Assembly (NCBI GenBank): GCA_034766995.1 | Contig: CM068322.1 | Span: 16,800,810 to 16,864,809, forward strand | Direction of reading: 5' to 3' | DNA length: 64,000 nt | Origin: Acanthacorydalis orientalis | Lineage: Eukaryota; Arthropoda; Insecta; Megaloptera; Corydalidae | Shown: piece after piece, positions 35,568 through 47,379 of the stretch | How positions within the stretch are numbered: the first letter of the stretch is position 1 | How the letters are laid out: every line of letters starts with the position of its first letter | Notes under the pieces: model-generated | Database searches by the model: none | Told to the model about the DNA's origin: nothing | The model's input: only the letters and a program-made list of their open reading frames with translations | Position numbers and translations under genes: made by a program

Positions 35568-37304
35568 CTTACTCGCAGTCTAACCTTATCAACAATTCGA
35601 ACTCATCGTGAAGTATATAGAACTACATATTATGCAACAGAACAATAGACTCTTTTGTTCCGCACAGAATGCTGCAAGCAAACTATCTGCCGGATTAATA
35701 TATTCTTCTTTACAAGACGTACATTGCAAACGTACAACAAATAATATTCACAGGAAATCGAATTGTATTACTTCATACAAATGTCATATCAAATCAAATA
35801 CAACACACATTGTTTAAAAATTTGTCGAATTTGTTGAATATGATGAATAATAACATAAATTACAATTAAAATTTTGTTTCGAAAAATAATTTAGAAAAAT
35901 ATTTCAGAAATCTGTAAAATGTTAAATTTTGATGTATGTTTTTAAAGTATTCATAATAAACCCTTTTTTGTTTTAAAACACTACTTTAATTTACGAAAAA
36001 AATACAATCATTTATAGTCAATTTAACAATAGATATTCTTTTTTAACAACCGGCCTCTACTTGGTTTAAGAAAATCGAGATTCCGTTTTCTAAGAGTAAA
36101 TAAAAAACGACCGAGAATACAAAGCGTTAGAGTCATTCGTACGCCTCTGCAGAGCTTTCAAAGTTGTTCATTGTCTTTTCACTTGGATGAATTTAACAAT
36201 ATCGTTGCCCTGTCAGCGTGAACTTCGGCTAATGCCCTGTTTGCGATTGTGAATAACACAATCTAGTAATAAATGACACACTACATTGAATAAAAAAGGT
36301 CACAGATGAAAATAAGTTCAAAAAACACATCATAATGATTAATTACAAATACGATTTAAAATGTGAATTAATGAATATTAAATTACATGACTAATAATAT
36401 TCCTAATTGAAAATGTTGCATAATTCTGAAATCATCTCCGGTTTATATTCGTGAAGTATGTAGAGTTATACACTGAATGATGCTACTTTGCTCAAGTTTT
36501 TAATAACAGTTTCAAAGTTCAAATTTGCATCATCAGTAGAATAAAATTTCAAACGTTAGGATAAATAGATTTTCTTATCTATGTTACTATTTTCCAGGTT
36601 ATTCACTTTATCGGTTGGTACTTTAAATGAGATTGAAGGGGAGATTATTTAGTAAATAGAAACTTGTTTCTTTGGAAAACCCCTTAGCATCGTACTATAA
36701 GTTATGTAGCAGTGTGTAAATTTGATCTAAAATTTATAATTTTCAGGTATAGTATTCATTCCAGTATAAAATTGGATAGTGAGTTTACTGAAAATTGGAA
36801 TTATTTAGTGTTTTAAAGAATAACAATTAAAAATATTAAATTTAAAATTATGAAATTAAAAAAAATGCATTTATATTATCTCTGTTACTAGTTTTACTTG
36901 TTAAATATAAAAAAAAAATAGGTCAAATATTTCTTTAGAACAAAAATTAGTAGAAACAAATAAAAAAAAACTAACTATACCAAATTTTTCAAAATTACAT
37001 TCTTTAAAATTGGTAAATTATTACATTTCTATGTATGTTATATACCGCTATTATATTTTCGAGTATTTATTTTAGATATGCACTCTCTAAAAGAGTAATA
37101 GTTATAAATAAATAAACATTGATAAATGATGTTTTTGTCTTTTAATTACGTTTATTCTTTTTAACAATATATAATTTATTTTTACTGGTCTTTTTTATGT
37201 ATTATCAAGTCATTTTATATTTATTTTACGGCAAGAAGGTCAATAATAAAAAAATCTAGCAGTTTCTAGAGAAATACCTTACTCCAATAACTTGTAAACT
37301 ATGG
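35533..37304. other. Intergenic; GC-richer patch at 36030-36245
   Basis: A (TA)n run lies at 35533-35563. The frame at 35608-35817 has no motif. The patch 36030-36245 (for example gccctgtcagcgtgaacttc) is more complex than its surroundings and could be regulatory. The rest is AT-rich without recognised features. Confidence 0.45.
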
Positions 37305-37533
37305 CAGTGTTTCTCAAACTTTTCCTAAGACGGAACACTTCACAAATCTTGAAAGTTTAACGGAATACGTTAGTTATTTTGCAGGGTAGGTAGATATAAA
37401 TAATAAAAAAAATTGAGTAAATCTAAGCGTTAAGAAAAAAACCAATATTTATTCTCAAATGTTAATTATTTAAAATAAAACACATAAAAATAGTTAATTA
37501 AATTAGCATATATATATATATATATATAATATG

Positions 37534-37582
<49 letters not shown>

Positions 37583-38341
37583 AGCACAATATTAGAAAGT
37601 TGAATCCTCATATTTGGTGTAGCGTCGAGTCTCTTCCTGGACTTTGGTTTGGTTTCAGCATAATATGATAATCCCGCCTCGCATAAATATGCCATAAAAT
37701 GAAGTAAAACAAGAATAGCTAGTTTTGACACACTGTTAAATTTGTCCAAAAATCATAGTCACTAATTAAGTCAATTAGATTTTCATAATCACTTGCGCTG
37801 AATTCTGCTGGCTCAACCGTCACTCTAAGTGAATTCCGAATCCAGAAATTATTTTCACTGGATTTTGGAAAATATTACAAAAGGGTTGATTCATACAAGT
37901 GTTCTAAAATTACATTAAAAACTTCTTCATCTAATTTAGAATTTATTTCAGTCAAAAATTCATGCAAGATAAAAAACAATCAAAATTATTCTGTTGAACT
38001 GTAGAAATCCAGAATTGTAATTTTCTATCAAAAGATGCAATTCTATCTCTTGTACTAAAAATTGTAATATTTTTTCCTTCTAATGATAAGTTAATTTCAT
38101 TGCATTTTGTAAAAATATCTGCCAGATACGCAAGACTTATCAGCCATGAAGAATTTGTTAAAAATTCAATAAAATTTTGTCCTAAATTATGTGACGTCAA
38201 TAAAACCAATAACTCACTAGTGATACCGCCTCATTTTCAAACATGCTTTAAACTGCAGCATTTAAAACCATTCCAGGCTCATATTCATTTTGACAATTTT
38301 TCACGGAACACATTCACTTTCACATAGTTTGAGAAACGCTG
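37305..38341 (-). mobile_element. Decayed hAT element (Charlie/ZBED5-like)
   Basis: The terminal inverted repeats read cagtgtttctcaaact on the left and, as the reverse complement of the right end, cagcgtttctcaaact. These are typical hAT/Charlie ends. The flanking 8-bp sequences aactatgg (37297-37304) and atctatgt (38342-38349) match at 6 of 8 positions, as an old target duplication would. Length is 1,037 bp, shorter than an autonomous hAT, so it is internally deleted. A (TA)n run at 37509-37580 expanded inside it and includes a palindromic ttagcatat...atatgctaa start. Confidence 0.87.
37534..38209 (-). pseudogene. hAT transposase remnants
   Basis: Two minus-strand frames show hAT transposase resemblance. 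Frame 37952-38209 contains SWLISLAYLADIFTKCNEIN, LSLEGKNITIFSTRDRIASF and KLQFWISTV, matching the central region of ZBED5/SCAND3-like hAT proteins. Frame 37534-37749 contains AGLSYYAETKPKSRKRLDAT and PNMRIQLSNI, matching the C-terminal dimerisation region, where family members read about KTRNRLD..LRLAL. The N-terminal BED zinc finger and the RNase-H-like catalytic part are not seen. The order on the minus strand is correct for one element. Confidence 0.82.
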
Positions 38342-38600
38342 ATCTATGTAATATAAATTATATACCAAGCACATGTAAATTTTTTAAAACCCCTATCTCT
38401 CTCAAAATTTCTGAGAAACCATATTTAGTTTATGGCTGACATAAACTAAACACCAAAAAGGGGAACGATGACATTTCTGCATATAACAAATAATTAATTA
38501 GAAAATTAAAATTACTTCAATTTATACGCATCAGATACATGCAAAAGAAAGATAATTGTTATAATCTCCTTAACGTGTTCAACTTCGAATCCTTAAAACA
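38342..38600. other. AT-rich spacer
   Basis: Nothing recognised. Confidence 0.5.
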
Positions 38601-38935
38601 AAAACGTGAGTACTACAAACGTAAGCTCGTAGTAGTTTTCACGTGAAAAAAGGAAGATAACGTGACAGGGTCAATGACTGTAACAATTAATGGAGAGGGT
38701 TGAAAGTACGTGCGGCGCGCGGAGTACTAGAAATGGGGTATATTTTGTTACGGTCGTCACGCATCCCGCTTTTACCTCAGGTGGATCAAACATGTTTGTG
38801 AAAATGTGGTGCTGCTATCACTTTATGTGTACATTATGTACCGACATGCTGAACATGAGATTACATTTTAGCAATATAATGTTTACGTATGGCATGTCAC
38901 GACACTAATACTGTACGATGCAATTAGTGTAATCC
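38601..38935. other. GC-richer CpG-containing island
   Basis: It contains gtacgtgcggcgcgcggagt (about 38704), the densest CpG cluster in the window's middle, and several CACGTG/ACGTGA-like motifs (for example tttcacgtgaaaaaaggaag near 38637). The 72-codon frame at 38690-38908 is unrecognised. It could be a promoter, enhancer or non-coding exon. Confidence 0.4.
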
Positions 38936-39298
38936 GCGTTTACTTTAGAAATTTGCGTTTTAAATAGATCTTATTAATATAAACATATCGATTATATTCA
39001 GTAGCGCCTTTTAACTTAATCTCATTTAATAGATATCGCTTTTTTCATTGACAATATATTGTAGCATCTGTAATCATATTGATTAAGTAAAAAGAACAAA
39101 ATATTAGAGCGTGTTTGTTCGTATTATTTAATTCAATAACTCTTTATTTACTTCAAGTAAGCATTCATCATAAAAACAAAGATATCCTTTATTTTGAATA
39201 AACTGTATTTTAATGTCTAATATATAAACAGTGTTAAACAAATAATGTATTGTGATATTTTGCCAATTTTATATCTATGAATCTATTGTCATTAATAT
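38936..39298. other. AT-rich spacer
   Basis: Nothing recognised. Confidence 0.5.
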
Positions 39299-39333
39299 CA
39301 GGCCCGTCCAAGCCGTCATATTAAAGGGGCAAG

Positions 39334-39733
39334 CACAATTTTTGAGGAGGCAATTTTTTTTTGTTGGAGGTTATAGTGAAAATGCGCTCATAGAAATGAT
39401 ATTTTTCTCGTGTAGAAACGTTTATCATGGTAAATCCATTAGGAAGATTCTTCTAATGATTCTCCATGGTTTTCAAATCTCCTTAAATCGCATAATTTGT
39501 TTGTAGGGAGAACGGAGCAACCGAGGGAGTAAACATAATTTTTGAGGAGGCAAATTTTTTTTGTTGGGGGTTATAGTGGAAACGCGCTCATAGAAACAAT
39601 ATTTTTCACGTATAGAAACGTTTATCATGGTAAATCCATTAGGAAGATTCTTCTAATAATTCTCCATGATTTTCAAATCTTCTTAAATCGCAGAGTTTGT
39701 TTGGAGGGAAAACGGAGCAACCGGGAGAGCAAT
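39334..39733 (+). repeat. Tandem duplication, period 200 bp
   Basis: Two copies of a 200-bp unit (39334-39533 and 39534-39733) contain tttgaggaggcaa, ttatagtggaaacgcgctca and atcatggtaaatccattagg with about 90% identity. The segment just upstream starts caggcccgtccaag (about 39300), which resembles the end of some hAT elements, and a third partial unit start (agcaaccgggagagcaa) follows. The parallel frames 39252-39506 and 39542-39826 are repeat copies, not independent genes. It may be a fragment of an unrecognised transposon with repeated internal units. Confidence 0.8.
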
Positions 39734-39822
39734 TTCCCTCCTTTTTTCTCTTGTTTACTTAATCGAATTCCATATTTCCGTCATCTTAAGTTAGATATTG
39801 ATGAGTATGGTTTTATGATTTA

Positions 39823-40384
39823 TTAGGTTGGTAGGAAAATAATTGCTGTTTTTGTTTTCTGACTTCTGACCTTAATTTTTTTTAATGGAATTGTCATTTC
39901 ACCGTCTTCATGTTAATATCATTCTAAAGTGCGTTTTCCGGTCTATATTTTGGTAAAATCGACTTTGGTTTTATTATTAATTTTGCTTCAAAATGGGCTA
40001 CTGAATTAAATATGGAAAAAGAAGCAAATGAGAGCAATTTTTTGTATGAGTTCAAAACGAGTGATAAAGTAACAGAAACTCCTCGTAAACTAAACAGTGC
40101 TTTTGATATGGGTACTGTTAAAGAACGTACCGTGCAATGGTGATTTCCAAAATTTCGTACTAGAGACGAGAGACTTGAAGATGAAGAAGGTTACGAGCGT
40201 CCTTCAGTTCATAACGAACAACTGAAGGCGTTAGTGGAATCAGGATCGCACACAACAATTTGAGTGCTTGCACAAAAGTTAGGCGTTAGTCATCAAACAG
40301 TTATGGACTATTTAAAACCACTTAAATTGAAAAATGTATCAAAATTTGAAGGTCATAACCGTAATTATTTTTCTACCGACCTAA
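39823..40384 (+). mobile_element. HTH-only mariner derivative, copy C
   Basis: The left end ttaggttggtaggaaaataa and the right end (attatttttctaccgaccta) are inverted repeats, and TA lies on both sides. Length is 562 bp, almost the same as copy B. The decayed N-terminal transposase frame runs from about 40012 (MEKEANES) through DERLEDEEGYERPSVHNEQL-like sequence at 40165-40220. It joins LKPLKLKNVSKFEGH directly to the right terminus at about 40310-40355. The catalytic domain is missing. Confidence 0.86.
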
Positions 40385-41502
40385 TATTTTTTGTATAATT
40401 TTCTGCTTAAATTTAAATTTTATAATATACTATATATAAAGTTCTTTAATAAAAAGTGATATATATATATATATATGTATGTATATATAATAACAAAATA
40501 AATGTGATTAAAGGTATTTTTACATCATTACCATAAACGTCAACGTCACATTCCGTACCATACTATTATAAACGTATGAAATATATTGTGAAATTCACAA
40601 ATTGTCAATATAAATGTATTATGTATGATTTGATTTGCCTTGTCGTACACTATTTCGTTTTGATGTCTGCTTTTTTTATATAAATGTCTTTTCCAACAAT
40701 GTCAATAAGAGTTACTCGAAATGAGAACGTCTCGAATAACAAAGTCATTTTACAAGTCCTTTCTGCAGTCAAACTCTACATACATTCCGTACGTACAATA
40801 AACATTTATATATACATGTGTATGTGTATGTATATATATATATATATATATATTACCAGAATACACGAAAAGTACATACATTTTGTAACGAACTGTAACT
40901 TGTGCAAATGTATTCAACGTTTGCGTTTAATGCAAACATTACGTGGAAAACACGAAAATTTGTTGATCGTTTACACTGTAGTATGTAACAATAAACATTT
41001 ATTGATCACATTTTTTTCAGTAAGGGGGTATGTTTAATTATTCTGCGTATGTTGTAAGTTGAATAGAAAAGTCATTTATTTTTCATGGTCATGTGTTTGG
41101 AATTACTGTGCATATAATTTGTTTGTTACATTTACCCAGCAGTTCGTTTCATTCGTTCATGAATATTCGTTTTAAATATATACGGAGACATGGAGAGCGT
41201 TTTAAAAAATCGTGTTAATCTTTATAAAAACGGATCTGAAATTATACAGGATTTGTACCAATTCACAAATCCGTTCTTTATTGTATATACAATAAAACAA
41301 TTGTTTACATTGATGTAAATCATAATTAAAAACTTATTTATAGGTAATGTGATATTTTTCAATCGCATTAACGAAAATGGACATTCACTGGAGATATGAA
41401 AAACAATAAATTGTAATAAAATCATTTTTTTAAAAAAATGTTTTATTTGTTACTGGTTCAATATTAAATAATTTAATTTCTCACACGTTCAGCATTTTAA
41501 TA
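40385..41502. other. Intergenic, AT-rich
   Basis: (TA)n runs lie at about 40460-40489 and 40828-40853. The 117-aa frame at 40684-41037 crosses the second run and shows no family motif. No gene supported. Confidence 0.5.
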
Positions 41503-42801
41503 TTAGGTTGGTGCAAAAATATTTGTGTTTTTTTTTTATTTTAAGTTCGGCACCGAATTTTCTAATCACCGTTATCTTTTATTATAGTCATGTAATACAT
41601 CATTTTAAATAATGAAATTAGCACTACTGATTTCATCTTGTTGTCTATTGTTTTTATTCTTTAATATTGTTGGATATAATCTTTTAAATTTGCCATTGAA
41701 AACAACAAATTCGCACGATTTTCTTGTATGTGTTCAAATTGAAATGTAAAGCAACAGAAATTGTTCGAAATATCAAAATTTGTTTTTGGAAAAGAGTCAA
41801 TTAGTAGAGTATTAGACGTAAAGCTGAACACTTGTTCCAAAAATTTCGTAATGGAAACGAAACCCTTGATCATAGACCCATTCGTAGAATCATAGAAGTT
41901 CTTCAGTTATACACAATAATGAATTAAGAACCATTATTATAGCGGACCCACGTAAAACAACTCGAGAGTTAGCAGAAGAACTAAATGTTGATCATTCAAC
42001 AGTTGATCCACATTTGATCCTAATTGGAAAAACAAAAAAGCTGGATAAATGGGTGTCATATGAACTAAACCAACATCAAGCAGTTCGGCGATACGAAGTC
42101 CGCTCTGCGCTTCTTTTGCGTAACAAAAATGATCTCTTTCTTGACCGTATTGTCACATATGATGAAAATTGAATTCCCTACAACAATCTGAAAAGTTCAT
42201 CACAGGGGTTAGAACGAAGAGAAGCACAAAAACAGTTTACTAATCTGAAGCACCATGATAAAAAGATTATTGTCACTGTTTGGTGGTCGACAAGTGGTAT
42301 CATTCATTAGAACTTCTTGAATCCTAGTGAAACAATAACAGCAGAAAATTAGTGTCAGGAAATTGGAAAAATTCATGAGAAGTTGAATCATTCACACACA
42401 GCATTAGTCAATCGAAGAGGATCAATTCTTCTTCATAACAACCCCCAACCACAACTCACAAATAACTTTAAAAAAAATTCATGAACTGGGTTATGAAACC
42501 TTATCTCACCCACATTATTCTCCGGACCTGTCTTCGACATATTATGATTTTTTTAAACATTTAATTAATTTCCTACGAGAGAAAGTTTTCAAAAATCATC
42601 AGCTCGAAACGTTTTAGATGAATTCGTCAATTCCAGTACTCCAGAATTCTATCTTGTAGGAATAAACAAACTTGTTTCCCACTGGGAGGAATGTGTGCAC
42701 GCCAATGGTATTTATTTTGATTAATAAATATAATTTTTAACTGATATATGCCTCTTTATACACGATACATAAAAACCGCAATTATTTTCGCACCAACCAA
42801 A
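41503..42801 (+). mobile_element. Full-length decayed mariner, cecropia/Hsmar1-like
   Basis: The left end ttaggttggtgcaaaaatat and the right end (caattattttcgcaccaacc) are inverted repeats, with TA on both sides; length is 1,299 bp. The plus-strand transposase lies between about 41690 and 42724 (ending in a GIYFD-like C-terminus). It shows a FQKFRNGNETLDHRPIRR region, TTRELAEELNVDHSTVD near 41955-42005, and YDEN followed by a stop at the first Asp (about 42158-42175). It also has VTVWWSTSGIIH (about 42275-42307) and LLHNNPQPQL at the second site (Asp replaced by Asn). Multiple stops and frameshifts make it inactive. Confidence 0.89.
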
Positions 42802-44577
42802 TACAACAATTCTCTTAACTTTATTTTAATAATATACAACATGTGCTTAGTTTATTTTAAAATAGTTAAGATTATAATAAATTTATATAAAATTGTAAAT
42901 ACAAAAGGCATCTGTATAATTTCCATTGTAATTTTCATCATAAAAAGTTTAACGTAATAAATAATAATTTAAATACATAAGCAACCGAGCGCAGACACAT
43001 TAAAACAAAATTACGTTTTCAAACTTCTTGGACTGTTGTTAGAGGAACATTTCTGTTCTTTAATTTTTAATTGTGAAAGTTATTAAATTACGAAGATTAT
43101 ATTTGCTAGCAGGTCATATTTATGTTTTGTTTAAGTACGAAATCGAACTTATCCGTAAGAAAGGAAACCATTCTGATAAATTATTCAGTATTGGATTACT
43201 GCTTATACAGTCTTCTTTAAGTTTACTTTCTATAGAAAGTATATGTTTGACCAATAAATAATATACATTTTCAATCTTTTCAATACTTTCTTGTTTATTT
43301 TCCCTTATTTTTCATGATATACAGAACAATTCTTTTACGAAATTGAAAATAATTGTTTGAAATTATACTTGATTTTTTGTAGTCTCTTTGCAGAGAAAAT
43401 CTGAAAATGGACATTAATTACACTTAACATTTTAATTTAAATTAAGTAAATTTATACACATATGAATGATATTTTTTAATTAAAAAAATATATAATTCAT
43501 AAATAAATATATTACTTATTTTTATATGTTTGATACTGTTTTTCGCCCTTTTCTTATATTTATATCTTAAGATCCGTTAGGATTTTATAATAATTAATAG
43601 TGACATCAGCACAACTGCTGTTCTTTCATATTTTCACTTCAGGTCTTGCATCTCCAGAAACCAATACAGTATGATGTTCCTATACTGTTTGTATATTGTA
43701 TAAATATTATATTACTTAACCTATTGACAACAAAAAGTTTTAAATTTCGAAAATTTTATTATTTAACATGTGTTTTTCATTTGGAAATCGGTCATTTTTG
43801 AAACGAGACAATTATTAGTAAAATAAAAAAAATATTATAATAAAGAAATGAAAACCGCAAGTAGATATTTAGTTGTTTTTTTTTTGAGTTGATGTAATAT
43901 CACCAATGAATATTTATTGAGAAAAAAAACATATTGGTATTGTGTTATTTTTTTTATGGTTTAGCAATCAAAATTTCCATTTCATCGATTTTCTTTAATT
44001 TTTCTATTTGACATCCCAATGTTTGTTAAAAATACTTCTTCAGTATATAAAAACATTGTTACCGCGTGTTTAGTCTCCGTCGATGTAATCCAATCAATGA
44101 ACGTTCATGTTTTACATGAACATACGACAAGATATTAAGTACTGGCTTCTATATATATGATAAATGACGTCGGAGATATAACAGATAAGCACAAGCATGC
44201 CATACTTTGCTTGTTCGTCTGTGCAAGAAATTGCACTACTTATTTCTTTACTCTTTAATTTAAATACCTTTGTATAAATAAAATGTTACAATAAAGTCAT
44301 GGTCTTTTTATCGCTGACATGAAGTATTCATACTTTTTAATTTTATATTCTTTACATTATTTTTATATATGTTTTATACACTGTAATATAAACAAAAATT
44401 CCGAAATAATTGCATGTCTGACATAAAAATCAATTAATTTTTTTAGAATAAATTTTTTCAACTATTAGAATCACTAATCAGTGTATTAAACATAAATTTA
44501 AATATTTTATTTCCTCTTTTGAATTGATCGTATAATCATTTTATGTATAAGTAGTAGAAATACGAGTATATGCTTAA
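42802..44577. other. Intergenic, AT-rich
   Basis: No gene recognised. The frames at 42748-42957 and 43073-43261 have no motif and simple composition. Confidence 0.5.
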
Positions 44578-45220
44578 CCCGTTGAAGACGAGGAGAGAAA
44601 AGGGTGATAAATTTTTTAACAAATATTTTTCAATTAATTGGACATTCTTTTATCATACACAAAATAAAAATTGCAGATTTGTCGCTTACAAAAAAATACG
44701 TTAATTCAGATTAACCATTAGAAATTTCACATCTATCTAATATATCGTGGAAAATCGTTGATAATATTCTGATAGACATAAATCTCTTGCTTGGAAATAT
44801 ATAAATTTAAAGCGGAAAATTGATTACAATTGAAAATTTGCATGAATAACATTATTGTTGAGTATGGAAAATTTTGAAACAATTAAGTGTGCACAAAACA
44901 AGTGTTCACATCGGTCACATCTTATATCTGGGTGTAGAGTCTGGACATTTTTTATACGTTTTCTTCTAGTGATGGACCTTTGGAAAAAAAATATTATTCA
45001 ATCCAATTCTCAAGTTCACAATTTTTATAGGTTTACAAATGAAAAAACGGCGATTTTTCTGATTTTTGCACGATTGTATTTTTTTTTTTTAATGAAAGAA
45101 AGAGTTATCAATTTAGTCTAATTTGAAAGAGATTAGTGACCTTTAAATATAACGCTTTGAATCTATAGTTTCTTTGAAAAACATCAGTGGATTCCCAGAT
45201 CCACGCCCGGATTCGAACGG
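44578..45220. mobile_element. Probable piggyBac-type MITE
   Basis: The segment is flanked on both sides by TTAA (44574-44577 and 45221-45224), the piggyBac target. The ends are similar inverted repeats starting with CC: left cccgttgaagacgaggagag and, as the reverse complement of the right end, ccgttcgaatccgggcgtgg. Length is 643 bp. The internal frame at 44855-45121 has no transposase motif, so it is non-autonomous. The terminal match is only about 9-10 bases and imperfect. Confidence 0.55.
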
Positions 45221-45224
45221 TTAA

Positions 45225-45516
45225 ATACATACGAATAACATTATGAATGTATTCCTCACGTTAATAAAAGTTTATTAAAATGTCAAGAAATAATGGACAT
45301 ATCTGCATTGTTTTACACCGCACATTGAATGAACAGATATATAAAACACTACTTAAATGTCAGATTTATAAATGTTAAAGGTAAAATTGCATTTTTGCGT
45401 GATGTTATTTCTTTCGGTTATGAGTTATTAATTTGATAATTTTACCAACAAATAACATGTCTACGGATACTATAAAAAATTAATATTTGTTGCGTGCTTT
45501 TTCATGTGATTATATA

Positions 45517-45568
<52 letters not shown>

Positions 45569-45967
45569 CATATACATACATTTGTACTCGTATTATATTA
45601 TTTTGAACTTGGTATTCAGTACCAGTAAAAAGAGAATACTCGTCAAACGGTACATCTGCGACGAACTCTTTCATTTCACTTGACACACTTAAATGAAAAA
45701 ACGTCTGGGTATAAAATTCCGTACTCAATATATATTCTTATTGTTTATATATTTCCAAGCTTTCCGTCCGATTCTGACAATCGCCGAGTATATTGTTTTG
45801 TTTTTCAATTTCTTTCTTCATTTCGTGTTTGAAAGAATAGAGTAGATTATTTCTATTTTTGAACTGCGAACTGATTCCTTTTATTCGAAATAAAGTTTCA
45901 TCCATAAAATTTAATATTCGCCTTCTACTTTCTTATGTGAATCTATGGAGCTCTTTAGTAATATATG

Positions 45968-46000
<33 letters not shown>

Positions 46001-46574
46001 AGATAGATAGATATACACTCCTATCAATACATATGGTACTGTTATATACTCAAATCGTTCGTAAAGCTAGAAAAAGGTATTGAAAAATTATACAAAGCAA
46101 AACGATAACTAGGTTTCGACATAAACCTCAATGAAATAAATGAAGTTACACTGTCAATACATCTGTCTATCTGGAAAAAAATTGAATAAAAAGTATAGAA
46201 AAAAACAGTTACATTAATTTAATCCTGCTTATTAACAAAAATACTTAATTTATTAAAGAAGTAATGAAATGAATAAAGGAAGAGTTAATCTATATAAAAC
46301 GTTTCATTTTTAAATCAGAGAGTACAATTTATTTGAAATGAAAAGGAATAAAAAAATACATTCTATCTGTCTTTACCTACGGAAGTACCGCGTGAATTTT
46401 AAATAATAATTCAAATTTTATACCAAATAGAAAAATACTAAAAACTTATATTGGGAAAAGCAAAAAGAGATAGGAAGACATAAGTGATATGAAAAGAAAC
46501 ATATGCTGTAGATAAAAGTATAAAAATGTCTACATCTTTTCGACATATTTGTGTAAAAACGAATGTATGCATAA
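45225..46574. other. Intergenic with microsatellites
   Basis: (TA)n/(TG)n runs lie at about 45511-45590 and 45964-46015. The frames at 45510-45728 (-) and 45859-46083 (+) are partly microsatellite and not recognised. Confidence 0.5.
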
Positions 46575-46950
46575 TTTAAAATTAAAACTTAAACTTAAAA
46601 TATTTTCACAAATAAATTCTTTTTACACACCATAAAACTCAGAAAATTTTTTTCTCTGATTTAAAAATCTTCAACAAATTATCATTGGAAATTTTTTATT
46701 TTTGCTAATGCACATTTTGATGACAATGCCATTATCCACAGACCGCCAAATATAGGTACAGGAAAAATAACATTTTTTTCTGTATTTGGGGCTCTGAAGA
46801 TAATGATATTGTCATCAAAATGTGCGTAAACAACAATAAAAAAATGTCAGTGATAATTTATTGAACATTTTTAAACTAGAAAAAAATTCTGAGTTTGATG
46901 GTGTGAAAAAATAACTTATTGGTTAAAAGAGTTTAGGTTTAAATCTTACT
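46575..46950. repeat. Long near-continuous palindrome (hairpin-forming)
   Basis: The left arm (about 46575-46770) and the reverse complement of the right arm (about 46773-46950) match almost to the centre. Shared blocks are cacacca(t/c)aaactcaga, gcacattttgatgacaat, and cagacc/gagc flanking ccaaata at the middle. The loop is only about 10 nt, around 46767-46776 (aataacattt). Each arm is 140-185 bp with scattered mismatches. A third, partial direct copy of the right arm follows at about 46950-47070. No coding frame is present. The structure is either a foldback MITE or a hairpin-RNA locus. Confidence 0.85.
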
Positions 46951-47070
46951 TTTGTCAAAATGTACATAAACAACAATCAAAAATTATCAGTAATAATTTA
47001 TTGAACATTTTTGGTAAGAAAAACATTTTTTTGTAATTTGTGCTATGGCAAAATAATTAATCTGTGAATA
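46951..47070 (+). repeat. Partial extra copy of hairpin right arm
   Basis: ttttgtcaaaatgtacataa and cagtaataatttattgaaca repeat, with mismatches, the right-arm sequences near 46810-46865. The result is an arm-arm'-arm' arrangement. Confidence 0.75.
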
Positions 47071-47379
47071 TGAATTTAACCACATTATCAGAACTGTATT
47101 ATTTCTAAAATCCTTCTTAAATAATAATAAGTGGAAATAATTCAACTTGTTTCATTCGCGTAGTTATTTTTAAAATTTAGTTTTAAAAAATTTATCGTAC
47201 AAAATCCTTTTCATAGAAATATGTACACGTTTTTATACATTTATAATATATTTCTTAGTGCAGAAAAAATATTATTACAATAATAGAAACAAAGATCTAT
47301 GAAGATCATCTTTGAAACATAAATAATTACTATATACATTTTATTTCCATATATTGTAAATTATATATATATATATATA
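47071..47379. other. AT-rich spacer
   Basis: No gene recognised. It ends in a short (TA)n run (47362-47379) that abuts copy D of the mariner derivative. Confidence 0.5.

Noticed and set aside
45190..45224. ccgttcgaatccgg on the minus strand, resembling a tRNA B box
   Set aside because: No A box or tRNA-like fold lies upstream. The sequence is better explained as the terminus of the TTAA-flanked element.
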